Made by a program: the position numbers and the translations under genes
The notes under the pieces: generated by a model
Databases searched by the model: none
The model's input: the letters and a program-made list of their open reading frames with translations, nothing else
Told to the model about the DNA's origin: nothing
Assembly (NCBI RefSeq): GCF_034808145.1
Contig: NZ_JAXHGM010000013.1
Location: forward strand, 1-64,000
Length of the DNA: 64,000 nt
Direction of reading: 5' to 3'
DNA from: Halorubellus sp034808145
GTDB taxonomy: Archaea > Halobacteriota > Halobacteria > Halobacteriales > Natrialbaceae
Shown: positions 35,091-43,196 of the stretch, piece after piece
Layout of the letters: each line of letters starts with the position of its first letter
Numbering within the stretch: the stretch's first letter is position 1

Positions 35091-35533
35091 ACACGCCGCT
35101 CTCATTTTTATTGGGCGACCGCCTCCCCGCCCACCGCTCCCGCCCCCTGGCGGGGGCGGCAGCCACGACCCCGGCGACCGCACCGTAGTGACCGCAGAAA
35201 ACCCACCACGTGCGTCGATGTCGCACGCGTGGAAGTCATACGCGGACAGCACGACGCCACCTCCCACCCGCCTCCAGGTTCCGGGCGACTCACTCCGTCG
35301 GGTTCGTCGCCGGGCTTTCCCTCACGTCACCACGTCCACTTTTCAGTGCCTGACAAGACTAGTGTGTTGGTTAGAAAGGCTGCGTACAGCACAACGGGTC
35401 CGTTCTATTCACAGACAACGGTCTGAATCCCTCGTATAGTAGGCGTGCATATTTTACAAGCAACTCTCACCATCCCTTGTTTCCTCCGAGAAAGGGGAAA
35501 CCAGTTATAATGGTTGAATTACTATACATTAGT
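35091..35533. other. Intergenic region with strong hairpin and half-dyad
   Basis: No gene seen. It contains a GC-rich hairpin, CGCCCCC-TGGC-GGGGGCG (35141-35158), and a half-site TGTTGGTTA (35364-35372) of the dyad found at 2197 and 46013. A TTATAA box at about 35505 lies roughly 30 nt before the next start. Confidence 0.5.
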
Positions 35534-35851
35534 ATGACAGGATGCCGACTGAAGTGGTGCCGGAAAAGCAATGCCCCGCGGCCCGAAGACCAGTACGATT
35601 GTGCTGCGCGACAAGAGGCGGTCGAACAGCAGCTCGCCGAGGTCGACGGTATCGACATTGATGACGTGAAGTACGTCAACCCACCACGCCACCTCTCCGG
35701 CGATCTGGGACCGCTGTACGACGTCTGCGAACTGGTCCTGGATAACCCCCTCGACTACTATCTCCTGTACGAGTTCCTTACCAGTGACGAACAGAACCAA
35801 GTCGAACCGTCCGACCCAGATGTCCTTGATGAGGTCGAGAACGATGAGTGA
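35534..35851 (+). CDS. Hypothetical acidic protein
   Basis: A 105-residue protein with clustered cysteines near the N-terminus (TGCRLKWCRKS, DQYDCAAR) and an acidic C-terminal half (LVLDNPLDYYLLYEFL). Not recognised. ATG 35534 fits a leaderless transcript from the TTATAA box at about 35505; ATG 35510 is a longer alternative. Its stop region overlaps the start of the next gene, so the two form an operon. Confidence 0.6.
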   Translation: MTGCRLKWCRKSNAPRPEDQYDCAARQEAVEQQLAEVDGIDIDDVKYVNPPRHLSGDLGPLYDVCELVLDNPLDYYLLYEFLTSDEQNQVEPSDPDVLDEVENDE

Positions 35852-36212
35852 AGCGGTCGCCGAAACAGAAGCCGATATACGGGAGATGGGCGATTGCGAG
35901 AAGTGTATGTCCGAGATTCCGATAATGGCGGAGAGGTGTCCGGATTGTGGCTACGAGCCGTCAAGCCACGGCATCGTCGGCGGGCTGCTACTTGGGCTGC
36001 TCTTGGTGAGTTCCATCCTCCTCGCTGGCTTCATTATGATTATCTGGGTTGCGGCCATTGCGTCAGCCCAGTTCGGCATATCCGGCGCTCTGACGCTTAC
36101 CGCTGTTGTTGGCATCTTCCTCGCTCCGATGGTGTGGATTGTCTGGAAGAGCGCGAATGCGGAGCGCAAGACCGCCACCGGGCATATCCGGGACTGGGAT
36201 GAAGTCACGTAG
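35844..36212 (+). CDS. Zinc-ribbon membrane protein
   Basis: A 122-residue protein with an N-terminal zinc ribbon, CEKC...CPDC (about 18-36), then two membrane helices (about 45-72 and 79-100) and a short basic cytoplasmic tail. Small zinc-ribbon/2TM proteins are common in archaea and their function is unknown. The start overlaps the stop of the upstream gene by 8 bp (ATGAGTGA), indicating translational coupling. Confidence 0.72.
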   Translation: MSEAVAETEADIREMGDCEKCMSEIPIMAERCPDCGYEPSSHGIVGGLLLGLLLVSSILLAGFIMIIWVAAIASAQFGISGALTLTAVVGIFLAPMVWIVWKSANAERKTATGHIRDWDEVT

Positions 36213-36493
36213 GTTCAAAATTGCCGATATTCCAGACCGACGTGGTATAATCTAATTCTGTATCTACCGATTCAGTGGACCACTGGTACTACCCGAGTGG
36301 ACGCCGATCCGCGACCTGTCTTCATCATGACGTCGGAGCTCCTTCGTGGCAGATCGTTCCCACAGGGGCGAAGGTTTGCATCGCGGGTTGGATCCGTGAT
36401 TGGTTTCTCACGGCCTTGACGGTGTTGGAGATGCTCGAAACTGAATCCGACCGGGAGAAGACTTTTCCACCGCGTTCCCCTACGGAGACGCGT

Positions 36494-36751
36494 ATGAGTT
36501 CCTCGCGCGAAATTCGACTGATCGATGAACCTGATGGTGGCTGGAGTGCCATCGATGTCGATACGAACGTCGCCAGTCAGGGTGACACCCGCGAGGAAGC
36601 ACTCGACAATCTCGATGAAGCCCTCGCCCTCCACAAGGGCGAAGCCGGGGAGCCGATCGAGGATGAAGAAGCGTTCCTCGAAGAACTTGGTATCGACCCC
36701 GATGAAGTCACGGGCGAGAATGAAGAAGACCGACCGCCGTTCCTCTCCTGA
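36494..36751 (+). CDS. hicB: HicB-family antitoxin
   Basis: An 85-residue protein with the HicB partial RNase-H-like fold: RLIDEPDGGWSAIDVDTNVA, then SQGDTREEALDNLDEALALH. It neutralises the HicA mRNA interferase encoded 3 bp downstream. The C-terminal acidic tail (about 50-85) lacks a recognisable separate DNA-binding domain, so repression may rely on the complex. The order antitoxin-then-toxin is the less common hicBA arrangement. ATG 36494 is preferred; the frame stays open upstream, but that sequence is not HicB-like. A T-rich TTTTCC box lies about 30 nt before it. Confidence 0.86.
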   Translation: MSSSREIRLIDEPDGGWSAIDVDTNVASQGDTREEALDNLDEALALHKGEAGEPIEDEEAFLEELGIDPDEVTGENEEDRPPFLS

Positions 36752-36754
36752 GAC

Positions 36755-36997
36755 GTGCGTCGCGATTTCTCTGGTCGCGATCTCGTGAAGGTCCTCCGGA
36801 AGCACCGATTTCGACCCATCAATCGCACTGGGAGCCACGTACAACTTCGCTTCGAAGACCCGGAGACCGGAGAGGTACGGAACGTCACTGTCCCGATGCA
36901 CGAATCGATCTCGACCGGGACCCTCCGCAGTATCGCCTCTCAGGCGGGTGCCGATGACTTCGACGCCTTCTGCGAATGGATTGACCGACACCGCTAA
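36755..36997 (+). CDS. hicA: HicA-family mRNA interferase toxin
   Basis: An 80-residue protein with the dsRBD-like HicA fold. The catalytic histidine is H28 in the TGSHVQL motif. The N-terminal SGRDLVKVLRKHRF and the C-terminal LRSIASQAGADDFDAFCEW are typical. It cleaves mRNA when unbound by HicB. It starts with GTG at 36755, 3 bp after hicB. A plasmid-addiction role is likely (inference). Confidence 0.88.
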   Translation: MRRDFSGRDLVKVLRKHRFRPINRTGSHVQLRFEDPETGEVRNVTVPMHESISTGTLRSIASQAGADDFDAFCEWIDRHR

Positions 36998-37064
36998 CCG
37001 CATTTTGTCATCCCCCGGGTGTGGTGCGGGGAGAGATGTGCTGTATCCCGTGTGAGTGATTTCA

Positions 37065-38048
37065 ATGCCTGCAAGTGACTTCGCAGAGATGGCTGCAGAG
37101 ATTTCCGAACAGTTCGAGGACGCCGGCGCCAACCTCATGCACAGCGAGCGCGAGATCGCCGAGATGCTCGCGACGCTCGTCGACGGCTACCAAGTCCAGC
37201 GTAACGAAGCCCTCTCGTCCGTCCAGCATCGCCTCTTGGAGAACACCGACCTCGATGCGACGTCGTTCTTCGGCGGGTCGAATACCTCGCTCGACGCGGG
37301 CGAGCTCGACGATTCAAACGTCTGGGGCGACATGGAAATCCAGGTACTCCAGCTCTGGGATGTCGACCACGAGGCGATCGCGCAGAAGGGCCTCATCGGC
37401 GACCACTCGGGGACGACGATGTTCACGGCGTTCACGTCCAGTGACCTCCCGCGCTTGGAGGAGGGTGCGTCGTATCGGCTGACGAACGTCGTCACGGACG
37501 AGTACGAGGGCGAGTACTCGGTGAAGCTCAACTCGAAGACCGGCATCGAGCCCCTCGGTGAGGACGTCGAAGTTGCGGAGACAGTGACGACGCTGGAGGG
37601 CGCGCTCGTGGCGATCCAATCGCCGAGCGGGCTCATCAAGCGCTGCCCAGAGGATGACTGCTCACGTGTGGTGGGGTCGGGGTCGTGTCCGGACCACGGC
37701 GACGTTGCCGGCGAGTTCGACATGCGTCTCAAGGCCGTCCTAGACGACGGTGAGGACGCTCACCGGGTGCTGTTCGACCAGGAGGCCACCGAGGCCATCA
37801 CGGGGATCTCGATGGGCGAGGCGAAACAGCAGGCGATGGACGCACTCGACACCTCGGTGGTGGAAGATCGGATGCGCGACCTCCTCGTCGGCCGGTACTA
37901 CCGTGCGGAGGCCCGTCAAACAGGGTCGTGGTACCTCGTCGACGAAGTCGAAGCGTTCCACGAGAATGCGGACGTGGCGGCACTGCGGGCTGAAGCCAGC
38001 TCACTCGCCGAGCAACTGGGGTCGGAGATGGCGGACGCCGCAGCCTAA
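37065..38048 (+). CDS. rpa: RPA (replication protein A), haloarchaeal single-subunit type
   Basis: A 327-residue single-stranded-DNA-binding protein. Seen: an N-terminal helical region, a first OB fold (about 90-165, MEIQVLQLWDVDHEAI and YRLTNVVTDEYEGEYSVKL), and a zinc finger CPEDDC...CPDHG (C-x4-C-x8-C-x2-H, about 195-214) at the start of a second OB-like domain. This is the layout of haloarchaeal Rpa1/Rpa3 proteins. The RPA-associated protein gene follows 53 bp downstream, as in chromosomal rpa-rpap operons. ATG 37065 is chosen over an in-frame GTG 9 nt upstream. Confidence 0.9.
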   Translation: MPASDFAEMAAEISEQFEDAGANLMHSEREIAEMLATLVDGYQVQRNEALSSVQHRLLENTDLDATSFFGGSNTSLDAGELDDSNVWGDMEIQVLQLWDVDHEAIAQKGLIGDHSGTTMFTAFTSSDLPRLEEGASYRLTNVVTDEYEGEYSVKLNSKTGIEPLGEDVEVAETVTTLEGALVAIQSPSGLIKRCPEDDCSRVVGSGSCPDHGDVAGEFDMRLKAVLDDGEDAHRVLFDQEATEAITGISMGEAKQQAMDALDTSVVEDRMRDLLVGRYYRAEARQTGSWYLVDEVEAFHENADVAALRAEASSLAEQLGSEMADAAA

Positions 38049-38066
38049 ACGGCAGACGCGCCCTGA

Positions 38067-38093
38067 TTTATATTCCCCTTGTCGGGGTGGAGG
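38067..38093 (+). promoter_or_regulatory. Shared promoter/operator element, copy a
   Basis: TTTATATT (38067-38074) immediately followed by CCCCTTGTCGGGGTGGAGG (38075-38093), ending 8 nt before the ATG at 38102. The box-to-start distance (about 32 nt) places the dyad across the expected transcription start. Confidence 0.65.
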
Positions 38094-38101
38094 GGTGAGA
38101 G

Positions 38102-38740
38102 ATGCCCCGACGCAATCGAGGTTCACTATCTATGGAACGACAACCAGCGGTTCGACTGTTCGCCGAAGAGCTGACTGACTGCACCGACGAGTTCACGGAG
38201 TCCGACGAAGAGCGAGCGCCGTCGTTCGTGACGCTCCCCACGGGCGGGAAGGCCAACCGGGTGTTCCTCGTGGGGACGCTGACGAACGTCGAAGACATCG
38301 GAAGCGATTCCGAGTACTGGCAAGCCAGGGTGGTCGACCCGACCGGAGCCGTGAACGTGTACGCCGGCGAGTACCAACAGGAAGCGATGGCGACACTCCG
38401 CCAACTCGAAGCCCCAACGTACGTCGCGGTGACGGGCAAACCTCGCGTGTACGAGCCCGAGGACAGCGACGAGGCATACGTGTCGCTCCGGCCGGAGTCC
38501 ATCCAGGTCGTTGACGAACCGACGCGGGAGACGTGGGTGGTGGAGACGGCCGCCGCGACGATGGAACGCATCGGCCGGAGCATCCACCCAGACGAACCCG
38601 AGGGCGAGCGCGCCCAGAAAGTCTACGACCACCTCGACGTCGGCGCGTACCACGAGAGCGTCGAACGCGCACTCGAGAGCCTAGAAGTCGACGCTGACGC
38701 GAACGTCGGTTCGGCTAGGACGCCGGCGAGCGCGGACTAA
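38102..38740 (+). CDS. rpap: RPA-associated protein (COG3390 type)
   Basis: A 212-residue protein of the family that partners haloarchaeal RPA. The line RLFAEELTDCTDEFTESDEE, then PTGGKANRVFLVGTLTNVED, YWQARVVDPTGAVNVYAGEY and LRQLEAPTYVAVTGKPRVYE is the typical OB fold of these proteins. The C-terminal region (about 150-212) is helical and acidic. It lies directly downstream of rpa. A purine-rich GGAGGGGTGA precedes ATG 38102; an internal ATG (38132) would give a more family-like N-terminus. Confidence 0.87.
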   Translation: MPRRNRGSLSMERQPAVRLFAEELTDCTDEFTESDEERAPSFVTLPTGGKANRVFLVGTLTNVEDIGSDSEYWQARVVDPTGAVNVYAGEYQQEAMATLRQLEAPTYVAVTGKPRVYEPEDSDEAYVSLRPESIQVVDEPTRETWVVETAAATMERIGRSIHPDEPEGERAQKVYDHLDVGAYHESVERALESLEVDADANVGSARTPASAD

Positions 38741-39001
38741 CCAGGGGCGGAGCGAGACGTTTTCGCAACGGAGCGTCGCGCACGCTGGACGCGAGGTACT
38801 CGTAGAGAAAGCCCTCCCACGTGCGTCATGGTCGCGCGAGGAATCACAGGCCTTGCGCCGCGGCTTCCCCACCTCCCCACCCTCCGCTCCGTGCTCGCTT
38901 CGCTGCGCGCGCAGCCACGACCTCCCCGCACCGCCTTGCGTCACGCCGTTTCTCACTCGCCCTGCGGCGTGCCCGAGACGATCTGTCTCAGCTATCGAAT
39001 C
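38741..39001. other. Gene-free leader upstream of TFB
   Basis: A 261-bp GC-rich, Arg/Pro/Ser-coding-looking region in all frames, so not a gene. It shares the motif CCCACGTGCGTC with the intergenic region near 35205. No clear promoter box could be assigned. Confidence 0.4.
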
Positions 39002-39925
39002 ATGTCTCAGACAACCACAACCACTTGCGAGTCTACGAGCCGATCCGGTCAGCAACCCCTGACGTGTCCGGAGTGCGAGGGCACCATCGCCACAATCGGC
39101 GGCGAATCCGTCTGCGAGAGCTGTGGACTCGTCGTTGACGAATATCGTATCGACCATGGACCCGACTGGAGACGCGACGAGACTGACCGACAGCGGCGGA
39201 CTGGCGCCGCCCGTACCGAGACACTTCACGACCACGGCCTCACCACTCAGATCGGTAGACATCGCGATGCGAACGGCAACGAACTCACCGCGCGCAAACG
39301 GAGCCAGCTCGGACGCCTTCGTCGCGAGCAGAAGCGCGGAATGTTCGAATCCAAAGCCGACCAGAACCTCGCGACCGGAATCACGGAGGTGCGGCGGATT
39401 CTGAGCTGTCTCGACCTCTCGAAGAGCCTTCGCGAACAGGCCTGCCGGCTCTTCCGGACCGCCCAGTCCGAAGACCTCCTGGTGGGTCAGTCCATCGAAC
39501 GCGTCGCTGCCGCGACGGTCTACGCTGCATGCCGGTGCAATCGGACACCCCGAACCATAGGCGACGTCGCCGAGCACGCGAAGGTCGACGCCGATAGCCT
39601 CCAGTCGACGTACAACACGTTGAACGCCGAACTCGACATCCCGGCCCCACCACGTCCGCCGGTTGCGTTCGTCCCCCAGCACGCTAGCGAACTTGATGTC
39701 CCCGACTGCGTCCGCATCACCGCTCGTGATCTCGCCACTGCGGCCACCGAGGCGAACGTCGCGATGGGCTGTGACCCGTGCGCGTTCGCCGGTAGCTGTC
39801 TCTACCAGGCCGCTTGCGACCACTCGTATTCGCTTACCCAGGACGAAATCGGCGATGTCGCGGACACGTGCGCTCAGACCATCCGGTCACATCTCGAACG
39901 GTTGAACCAGCTCAAAGGACCATAG
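39002..39925 (+). CDS. tfb: Transcription factor B (TFB)
   Basis: A 307-residue archaeal TFIIB homologue. Seen: the N-terminal zinc ribbon CPEC...CESCG (about 21-42), the B-reader/linker (GPDWRRDETD, RHRDANGNEL) and two cyclin-like repeats (about 115-205 and 210-300) with TVYAACRCNRTPRTIGDVA and the C-terminal DEIGDVADTCAQTIRSHLE recognition helix. It recruits RNA polymerase to BRE/TATA promoters. Haloarchaea carry several TFBs; a plasmid-borne copy could reprogramme expression of this element's own promoters (inference). The start MSQTTTTT is chosen because upstream sequence is non-coding. Confidence 0.95.
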   Translation: MSQTTTTTCESTSRSGQQPLTCPECEGTIATIGGESVCESCGLVVDEYRIDHGPDWRRDETDRQRRTGAARTETLHDHGLTTQIGRHRDANGNELTARKRSQLGRLRREQKRGMFESKADQNLATGITEVRRILSCLDLSKSLREQACRLFRTAQSEDLLVGQSIERVAAATVYAACRCNRTPRTIGDVAEHAKVDADSLQSTYNTLNAELDIPAPPRPPVAFVPQHASELDVPDCVRITARDLATAATEANVAMGCDPCAFAGSCLYQAACDHSYSLTQDEIGDVADTCAQTIRSHLERLNQLKGP

Positions 39926-40021
39926 CAGCACACTCGGAGCACGGTTCGAAGCGCAGTGGCCCACGTAGTGGGCACTCAGATTCAAGTTGTGTTCGCTCAA
40001 CGAGAGCGATTGGAATCCATA

Positions 40022-40063
40022 GTTACCCCACGAACGAACTCGATTAGAATATTGTGGGGTAAC
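40022..40063. repeat. Inverted repeat GTTACCCCAC-N22-GTGGGGTAAC
   Basis: Perfect 10-bp arms with a 22-bp AT-rich spacer, between tfb and the next gene. The spacing matches the TTAACCAACA dyads at 2197 and 46013 although the arm sequence differs. Likely an operator for the gene at 40110. Confidence 0.7.
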
Positions 40064-40076
40064 TTGGTCTCGCTCG

Positions 40077-40104
40077 TTTCTCGCCCGCCATGCCAGGTGG
40101 CGGA
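40077..40104 (+). promoter_or_regulatory. Promoter-dyad variant, looser copy
   Basis: TTTCTCG followed 8 bp later by CCGCC-N8-GGCGG and then AGAG, ending just before the ATG at 40110. Same geometry as the CCCCT...GGAGG elements but a different arm sequence. Confidence 0.4.
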
Positions 40105-40109
40105 GAGCC

Positions 40110-40616
40110 ATGACTGAGAACACAGCGGTCGACGCACTCGACGTTCCCGAGTACCACATCCAGCACATCCAACACCCTGATACTGGCCTCGCCGTTCGTA
40201 TCGAGGGGCACACGTACGTCCCCGACCCGGAGACTGAGACCGTCGAGGCAGGTCGTTACCACTACAATTCCTGGGACGGCGTCGCCGAACTCGTACTCGC
40301 GGTCACCGACGAGGCCGTCCTCGTGACGACCGGTGTCGGCGACCTTGACCTCCGGACGCGTGAAGAGTTCGTGGTCGACCAAGAACGCATCCACCCGCTC
40401 CGCGAAGATCCCGACGCGTTGGCGCCGCGAGTCGACCATGACGATTGCGAGTTCTCCGTCGAGACCGAGTTTGGGACCGTCACAGTCACGCTTGAGGACT
40501 CGGCGGCGACGATTCCGACCGCCGCCACCACGCCCTGGTGCGAACTCCCCGAGACGCGACGGGCGGTCGCACTCCTGTGGTACGCCGTCTCGGTCCTCGA
40601 CACCCGGACCGCCTAA
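40110..40616 (+). CDS. Hypothetical protein
   Basis: A 168-residue acidic beta-rich protein, not recognised. Repeated strand-turn-strand patterns (VRIEGHTYVPDPETETVEAG, ETEFGTVTVTLED) and a C-terminal helix (ETRRAVALLWYAVSVLD) are seen. It sits between tfb and a second hypothetical gene, 53 bp apart, and probably belongs to the replication module. Confidence 0.68.
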   Translation: MTENTAVDALDVPEYHIQHIQHPDTGLAVRIEGHTYVPDPETETVEAGRYHYNSWDGVAELVLAVTDEAVLVTTGVGDLDLRTREEFVVDQERIHPLREDPDALAPRVDHDDCEFSVETEFGTVTVTLEDSAATIPTAATTPWCELPETRRAVALLWYAVSVLDTRTA

Positions 40617-40630
40617 CTCTCGCGATGGGG

Positions 40631-40651
40631 TTTGTTCCTCGCCGAGCGAGG
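40631..40651 (+). promoter_or_regulatory. Promoter-dyad variant, looser copy
   Basis: TTTGTT then CCTCG-CCGAG-CGAGG (40637-40651), 18 bp before the ATG at 40670. A cleaner palindrome than the CCCCT...GGAGG copies but in the same position. Confidence 0.45.
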
Positions 40652-40669
40652 TGCGCGAGCCTACTAATC

Positions 40670-41293
40670 ATGTCCACGACAGCCCAGAACCCAGATGCAG
40701 CCAGCACCGCCACCGAACCCGACGCGCCCCTCGACTGGAGCGCGTTCACGCTCAAAGCCAGCGGGCCTGCTACCCGACTCGCCGTCGATGAAGACGGCGA
40801 CTGGTGCGAACAGACCGAGACCACCCTCCACGTCAAACGCGATATCGATGACTACGAGGACCTCCTGGCCTTCATCAACCAGCCCCGGAAGGGCAAGCCC
40901 AAACTCGGCTGGGGGGAGACGTCGGAGAACACGAACCGGAGCGACGACTACCAGGACCGCGTCGTCGAGGAACTGTTCGAGGAGGCGAGCGACGAGTACC
41001 GCCTCGGCGGCCACACAGCCGAGGACTGGGAGGTCACCGTGACCGCGCCGATCAGTGCGTGGGCTGACCTCTACAACGCGCTCGATCGGCTCGAACGCGA
41101 GGTGAAAGACAGCGACGACAGCCGGCAGAGCTTCCTCGAGATGTCCCAGCAGTACGGTGTGGCCGGGCCGAACCTTTCGCTGGTGCTCGCTGCAGCGGCC
41201 ACGCGTGAAGGGAAAGCGTACACGCAGAGCGACCACCTCATCGAGTACTCCAAGCAGACCGATCTCGGCGAGACGCTGATGGTCGCCGAGTAA
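40670..41293 (+). CDS. Hypothetical protein
   Basis: A 207-residue protein, not recognised. It opens with an acidic Ala/Thr-rich leader (to about 25), then a beta-rich segment (TETTLHVKRDIDDYEDLLAF) and a helical half (WADLYNALDRLEREVKDSDD; MSQQYGVAGPNLSLVLAAAA). ATG 40670 follows the dyad element at 40631-40651 and is preferred to upstream in-frame starts that overlap the preceding gene. Its place between tfb and the Cas4-like nuclease suggests a DNA-metabolism role only by neighbourhood. Confidence 0.65.
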   Translation: MSTTAQNPDAASTATEPDAPLDWSAFTLKASGPATRLAVDEDGDWCEQTETTLHVKRDIDDYEDLLAFINQPRKGKPKLGWGETSENTNRSDDYQDRVVEELFEEASDEYRLGGHTAEDWEVTVTAPISAWADLYNALDRLEREVKDSDDSRQSFLEMSQQYGVAGPNLSLVLAAAATREGKAYTQSDHLIEYSKQTDLGETLMVAE

Positions 41294-41379
41294 GCCCGAG
41301 TCGTTTTTCGTCTGCCAGGCACGGATGGCAGTCCAGAATGAGGTGGTGACGTGCCTCGGTTGGGCTGTCGGAGCTCTCG

Positions 41380-42129
41380 ATGAACTTCCACGACACCATC
41401 CCACGATTGCTCGACGCGCTCCAGGACGACGACAGCCACACCGAATACGACCCCTGGACGATCCACCCCAGTCAGGCCGCAAAGTGCCCGCGTCAGGCGT
41501 ACCTCTCCAAACTAGGCCTCCTCGACCACTCCGACCTCCACGGCACCTTCCAGGTCGGCAAACTCTTCCACGCGTTCCTCGAAGACCACGCCGACCGCCT
41601 GACGGACCTCGACGCTGGCGCGACGAGTCGCCTGCAGTTCGAGCGCGACGTCTCCGTGCGCGTCGACGACGTCCACTTCGTTGGCACCTACGACTGCTAC
41701 GACCCCCACGAGAACGCCCTCTACGACTTTAAGACGCATGGGAACTTCCGGTATCTCGACCGCCCGGTCGAACGCCATCTCGACCAACTCACCATCTACA
41801 TGCAGGCTCTCCGGGTACCGAAAGCCCAGCTCGTCTACATCCAGAAGAAAGACTTCGAGATCGCAACCTACCCCGAACAGGAAAGCGACGACGAGTACGT
41901 CGAGTTCGACCCCGAACGTCTCGACGCCATCGTCGAGCGCGCCCGCCAAGTCTGTGACGCGGTCGCTGACTACGGCATTCCACTCGACGAAGCATCGATT
42001 CCGTTCGAACAGTGCGGGTGCTTCATGTGCGAGAGCGAAACGCTGGACCTCCCGGACGTCGAGACGGTTGACGAACTCCTCGCCGGCGGCCCAGACCTCC
42101 CCGTAACGGCATCGAAGACGAGCGCGTAG
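41380..42129 (+). CDS. Cas4/RecB-like PD-(D/E)XK exonuclease with Fe-S cysteines
   Basis: A 249-residue nuclease. Seen: C36 in HPSQAAKCPRQAYLS, H64 in GKLFHAFLE, D105 in FVGTYDCYD, D116-x-K118 in ALYDFKTH, and the QxxxY motif at Q136-Y140. Three clustered cysteines near the C-terminus (QCGCFMCE) make four with C36, the number needed for a Cas4/AddB-type [4Fe-4S] cluster. It should degrade single-stranded DNA ends. There are no CRISPR genes in the window, so this is a stand-alone nuclease, as often found beside replication genes on viruses and plasmids. The small membrane protein gene follows 2 bp later. Confidence 0.88.
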   Translation: MNFHDTIPRLLDALQDDDSHTEYDPWTIHPSQAAKCPRQAYLSKLGLLDHSDLHGTFQVGKLFHAFLEDHADRLTDLDAGATSRLQFERDVSVRVDDVHFVGTYDCYDPHENALYDFKTHGNFRYLDRPVERHLDQLTIYMQALRVPKAQLVYIQKKDFEIATYPEQESDDEYVEFDPERLDAIVERARQVCDAVADYGIPLDEASIPFEQCGCFMCESETLDLPDVETVDELLAGGPDLPVTASKTSA

Positions 42130-42131
42130 CG

Positions 42132-42272
42132 ATGCCAGTCAACGCCGTCGTCCTCGCCACGGTGAGCATCCTCGCCGCACTCGCGTTCCTCGAAGCTGTC
42201 GCGTATCTCGACGACGGCACTACTCTCTGCGGACTCCTCTACTCGCGACTTACCGCACAGACTGACTGCTGA
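42132..42272 (+). CDS. Small single-pass membrane protein (46 residues)
   Basis: A short frame directly after the Cas4-like gene (2-bp gap): an N-terminal hydrophobic helix (VVLATVSILAALAFLEAVAY) and a short soluble tail with two cysteines. Coding-like GC bias at third positions and tight spacing support a real gene. Function unknown. Confidence 0.55.
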   Translation: MPVNAVVLATVSILAALAFLEAVAYLDDGTTLCGLLYSRLTAQTDC

Positions 42273-42291
42273 CCGACGATACGTCTCCTCG

Positions 42292-42318
42292 TTTTTCGAC
42301 CCCCTCGCTGGGCGGAGG
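42292..42318 (+). promoter_or_regulatory. Shared promoter/operator element, copy b
   Basis: TTTTTCGAC followed by CCCCTCGCTGGGCGGAGG (42301-42318), ending 10 nt before the pcn ATG at 42329. Same arrangement as at 53903 and 43475. Confidence 0.7.
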
Positions 42319-42328
42319 ACAACCAACG

Positions 42329-43192
42329 ATGAGCACGACCGAAACTACTCCCAGTGGAACCGACGAACCGACCACGCCGAACCAAACCGACGCCGGCACT
42401 GAACAAGACTTAGACGACCAAGAACAGGCGTTCTTCGATACCGAATCGGCCGCTGACGGCTTCGAAGCGACCATCGATGCGAGCCTCCTCCAAGACGTTC
42501 TCACGGCGCTAGGGGCATTCGTGGACGAAGCTCGAGTCCACCTCTCCGACGAGGGGCTGGGTATCAGGGCTGTGGACCCGGCGAACGTCGGCATGATCGA
42601 GATCCGGATGCCCAAGCTGGTGTTCGAACATTACGAGACGCCGGGCGGCCTGGTCGGCCTCGACCTCGAGCGCTTCGCGGAGGTCATCGGGATGGCAAAC
42701 AAGGGCCAACTCGTCTCACTCGCACTCAACGAGGAGACCCGCAAAATCGAGGTCGAAATCGACGGCCTGGAGTTCGAGTTATCGTGTCTCGACCCGAAAA
42801 CCATCCGGCCAGACCCCGAAATCCCCGACCTGGAGATGAACGTCAACGTGACGTTCGCGAAGGCTGAGTTGAGTCAGGGGTACAAGGCGGCGAATCTCAT
42901 CGCCGATCACATCGAGGTCGCAGGCAGTCTCGAAGACGAGGCGGTGGTGTTCGCTGCCGAGGGCGACAGCGACGATATGCAGTACACCGTCGACGACTTG
43001 GGCGCGATCGATGTTCTCGCCGAGAGTTCGTCATTGTACAGCCTCGACTATATCAAGGACGCCCGTAAAGGAATGCCCCGGTCGTGCCAGGTCGAGATGC
43101 GCTTTGGCCAGGACAACCCAATCGAGTTCACGTACGAACTCGGGGACGCCATCGACGTCCGGACGATGATCGCCCCGCGCATCCGCCACTGA
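42329..43192 (+). CDS. pcn: PCNA sliding clamp with N-terminal extension
   Basis: A 287-residue clamp subunit. From residue 45 on it follows the PCNA fold: FEATIDASLLQDVLTALGAF, the interdomain connecting region, GDSDDMQYTVDDLGAIDVLA and the C-terminal FGQDNPIEFTYELGD. The first 44 residues are an acidic Thr-rich extension absent from ordinary PCNAs. It tethers polymerase and other partners to DNA. It follows the shared promoter element with an ATG 10 nt after the GGAGG, and is 4 bp upstream of the next small gene. A plasmid-encoded clamp implies the element replaces or competes with the host clamp. Confidence 0.93.
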   Translation: MSTTETTPSGTDEPTTPNQTDAGTEQDLDDQEQAFFDTESAADGFEATIDASLLQDVLTALGAFVDEARVHLSDEGLGIRAVDPANVGMIEIRMPKLVFEHYETPGGLVGLDLERFAEVIGMANKGQLVSLALNEETRKIEVEIDGLEFELSCLDPKTIRPDPEIPDLEMNVNVTFAKAELSQGYKAANLIADHIEVAGSLEDEAVVFAAEGDSDDMQYTVDDLGAIDVLAESSSLYSLDYIKDARKGMPRSCQVEMRFGQDNPIEFTYELGDAIDVRTMIAPRIRH

Positions 43193-43196
43193 CTGC

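Noticed and set aside
36275..36493. Upstream extension of the HicB frame (73 extra codons)
   Set aside because: The extra residues lack HicB similarity and include Trp/Cys-rich stretches. The promoter-like box lies right before 36494, so the short form is kept.
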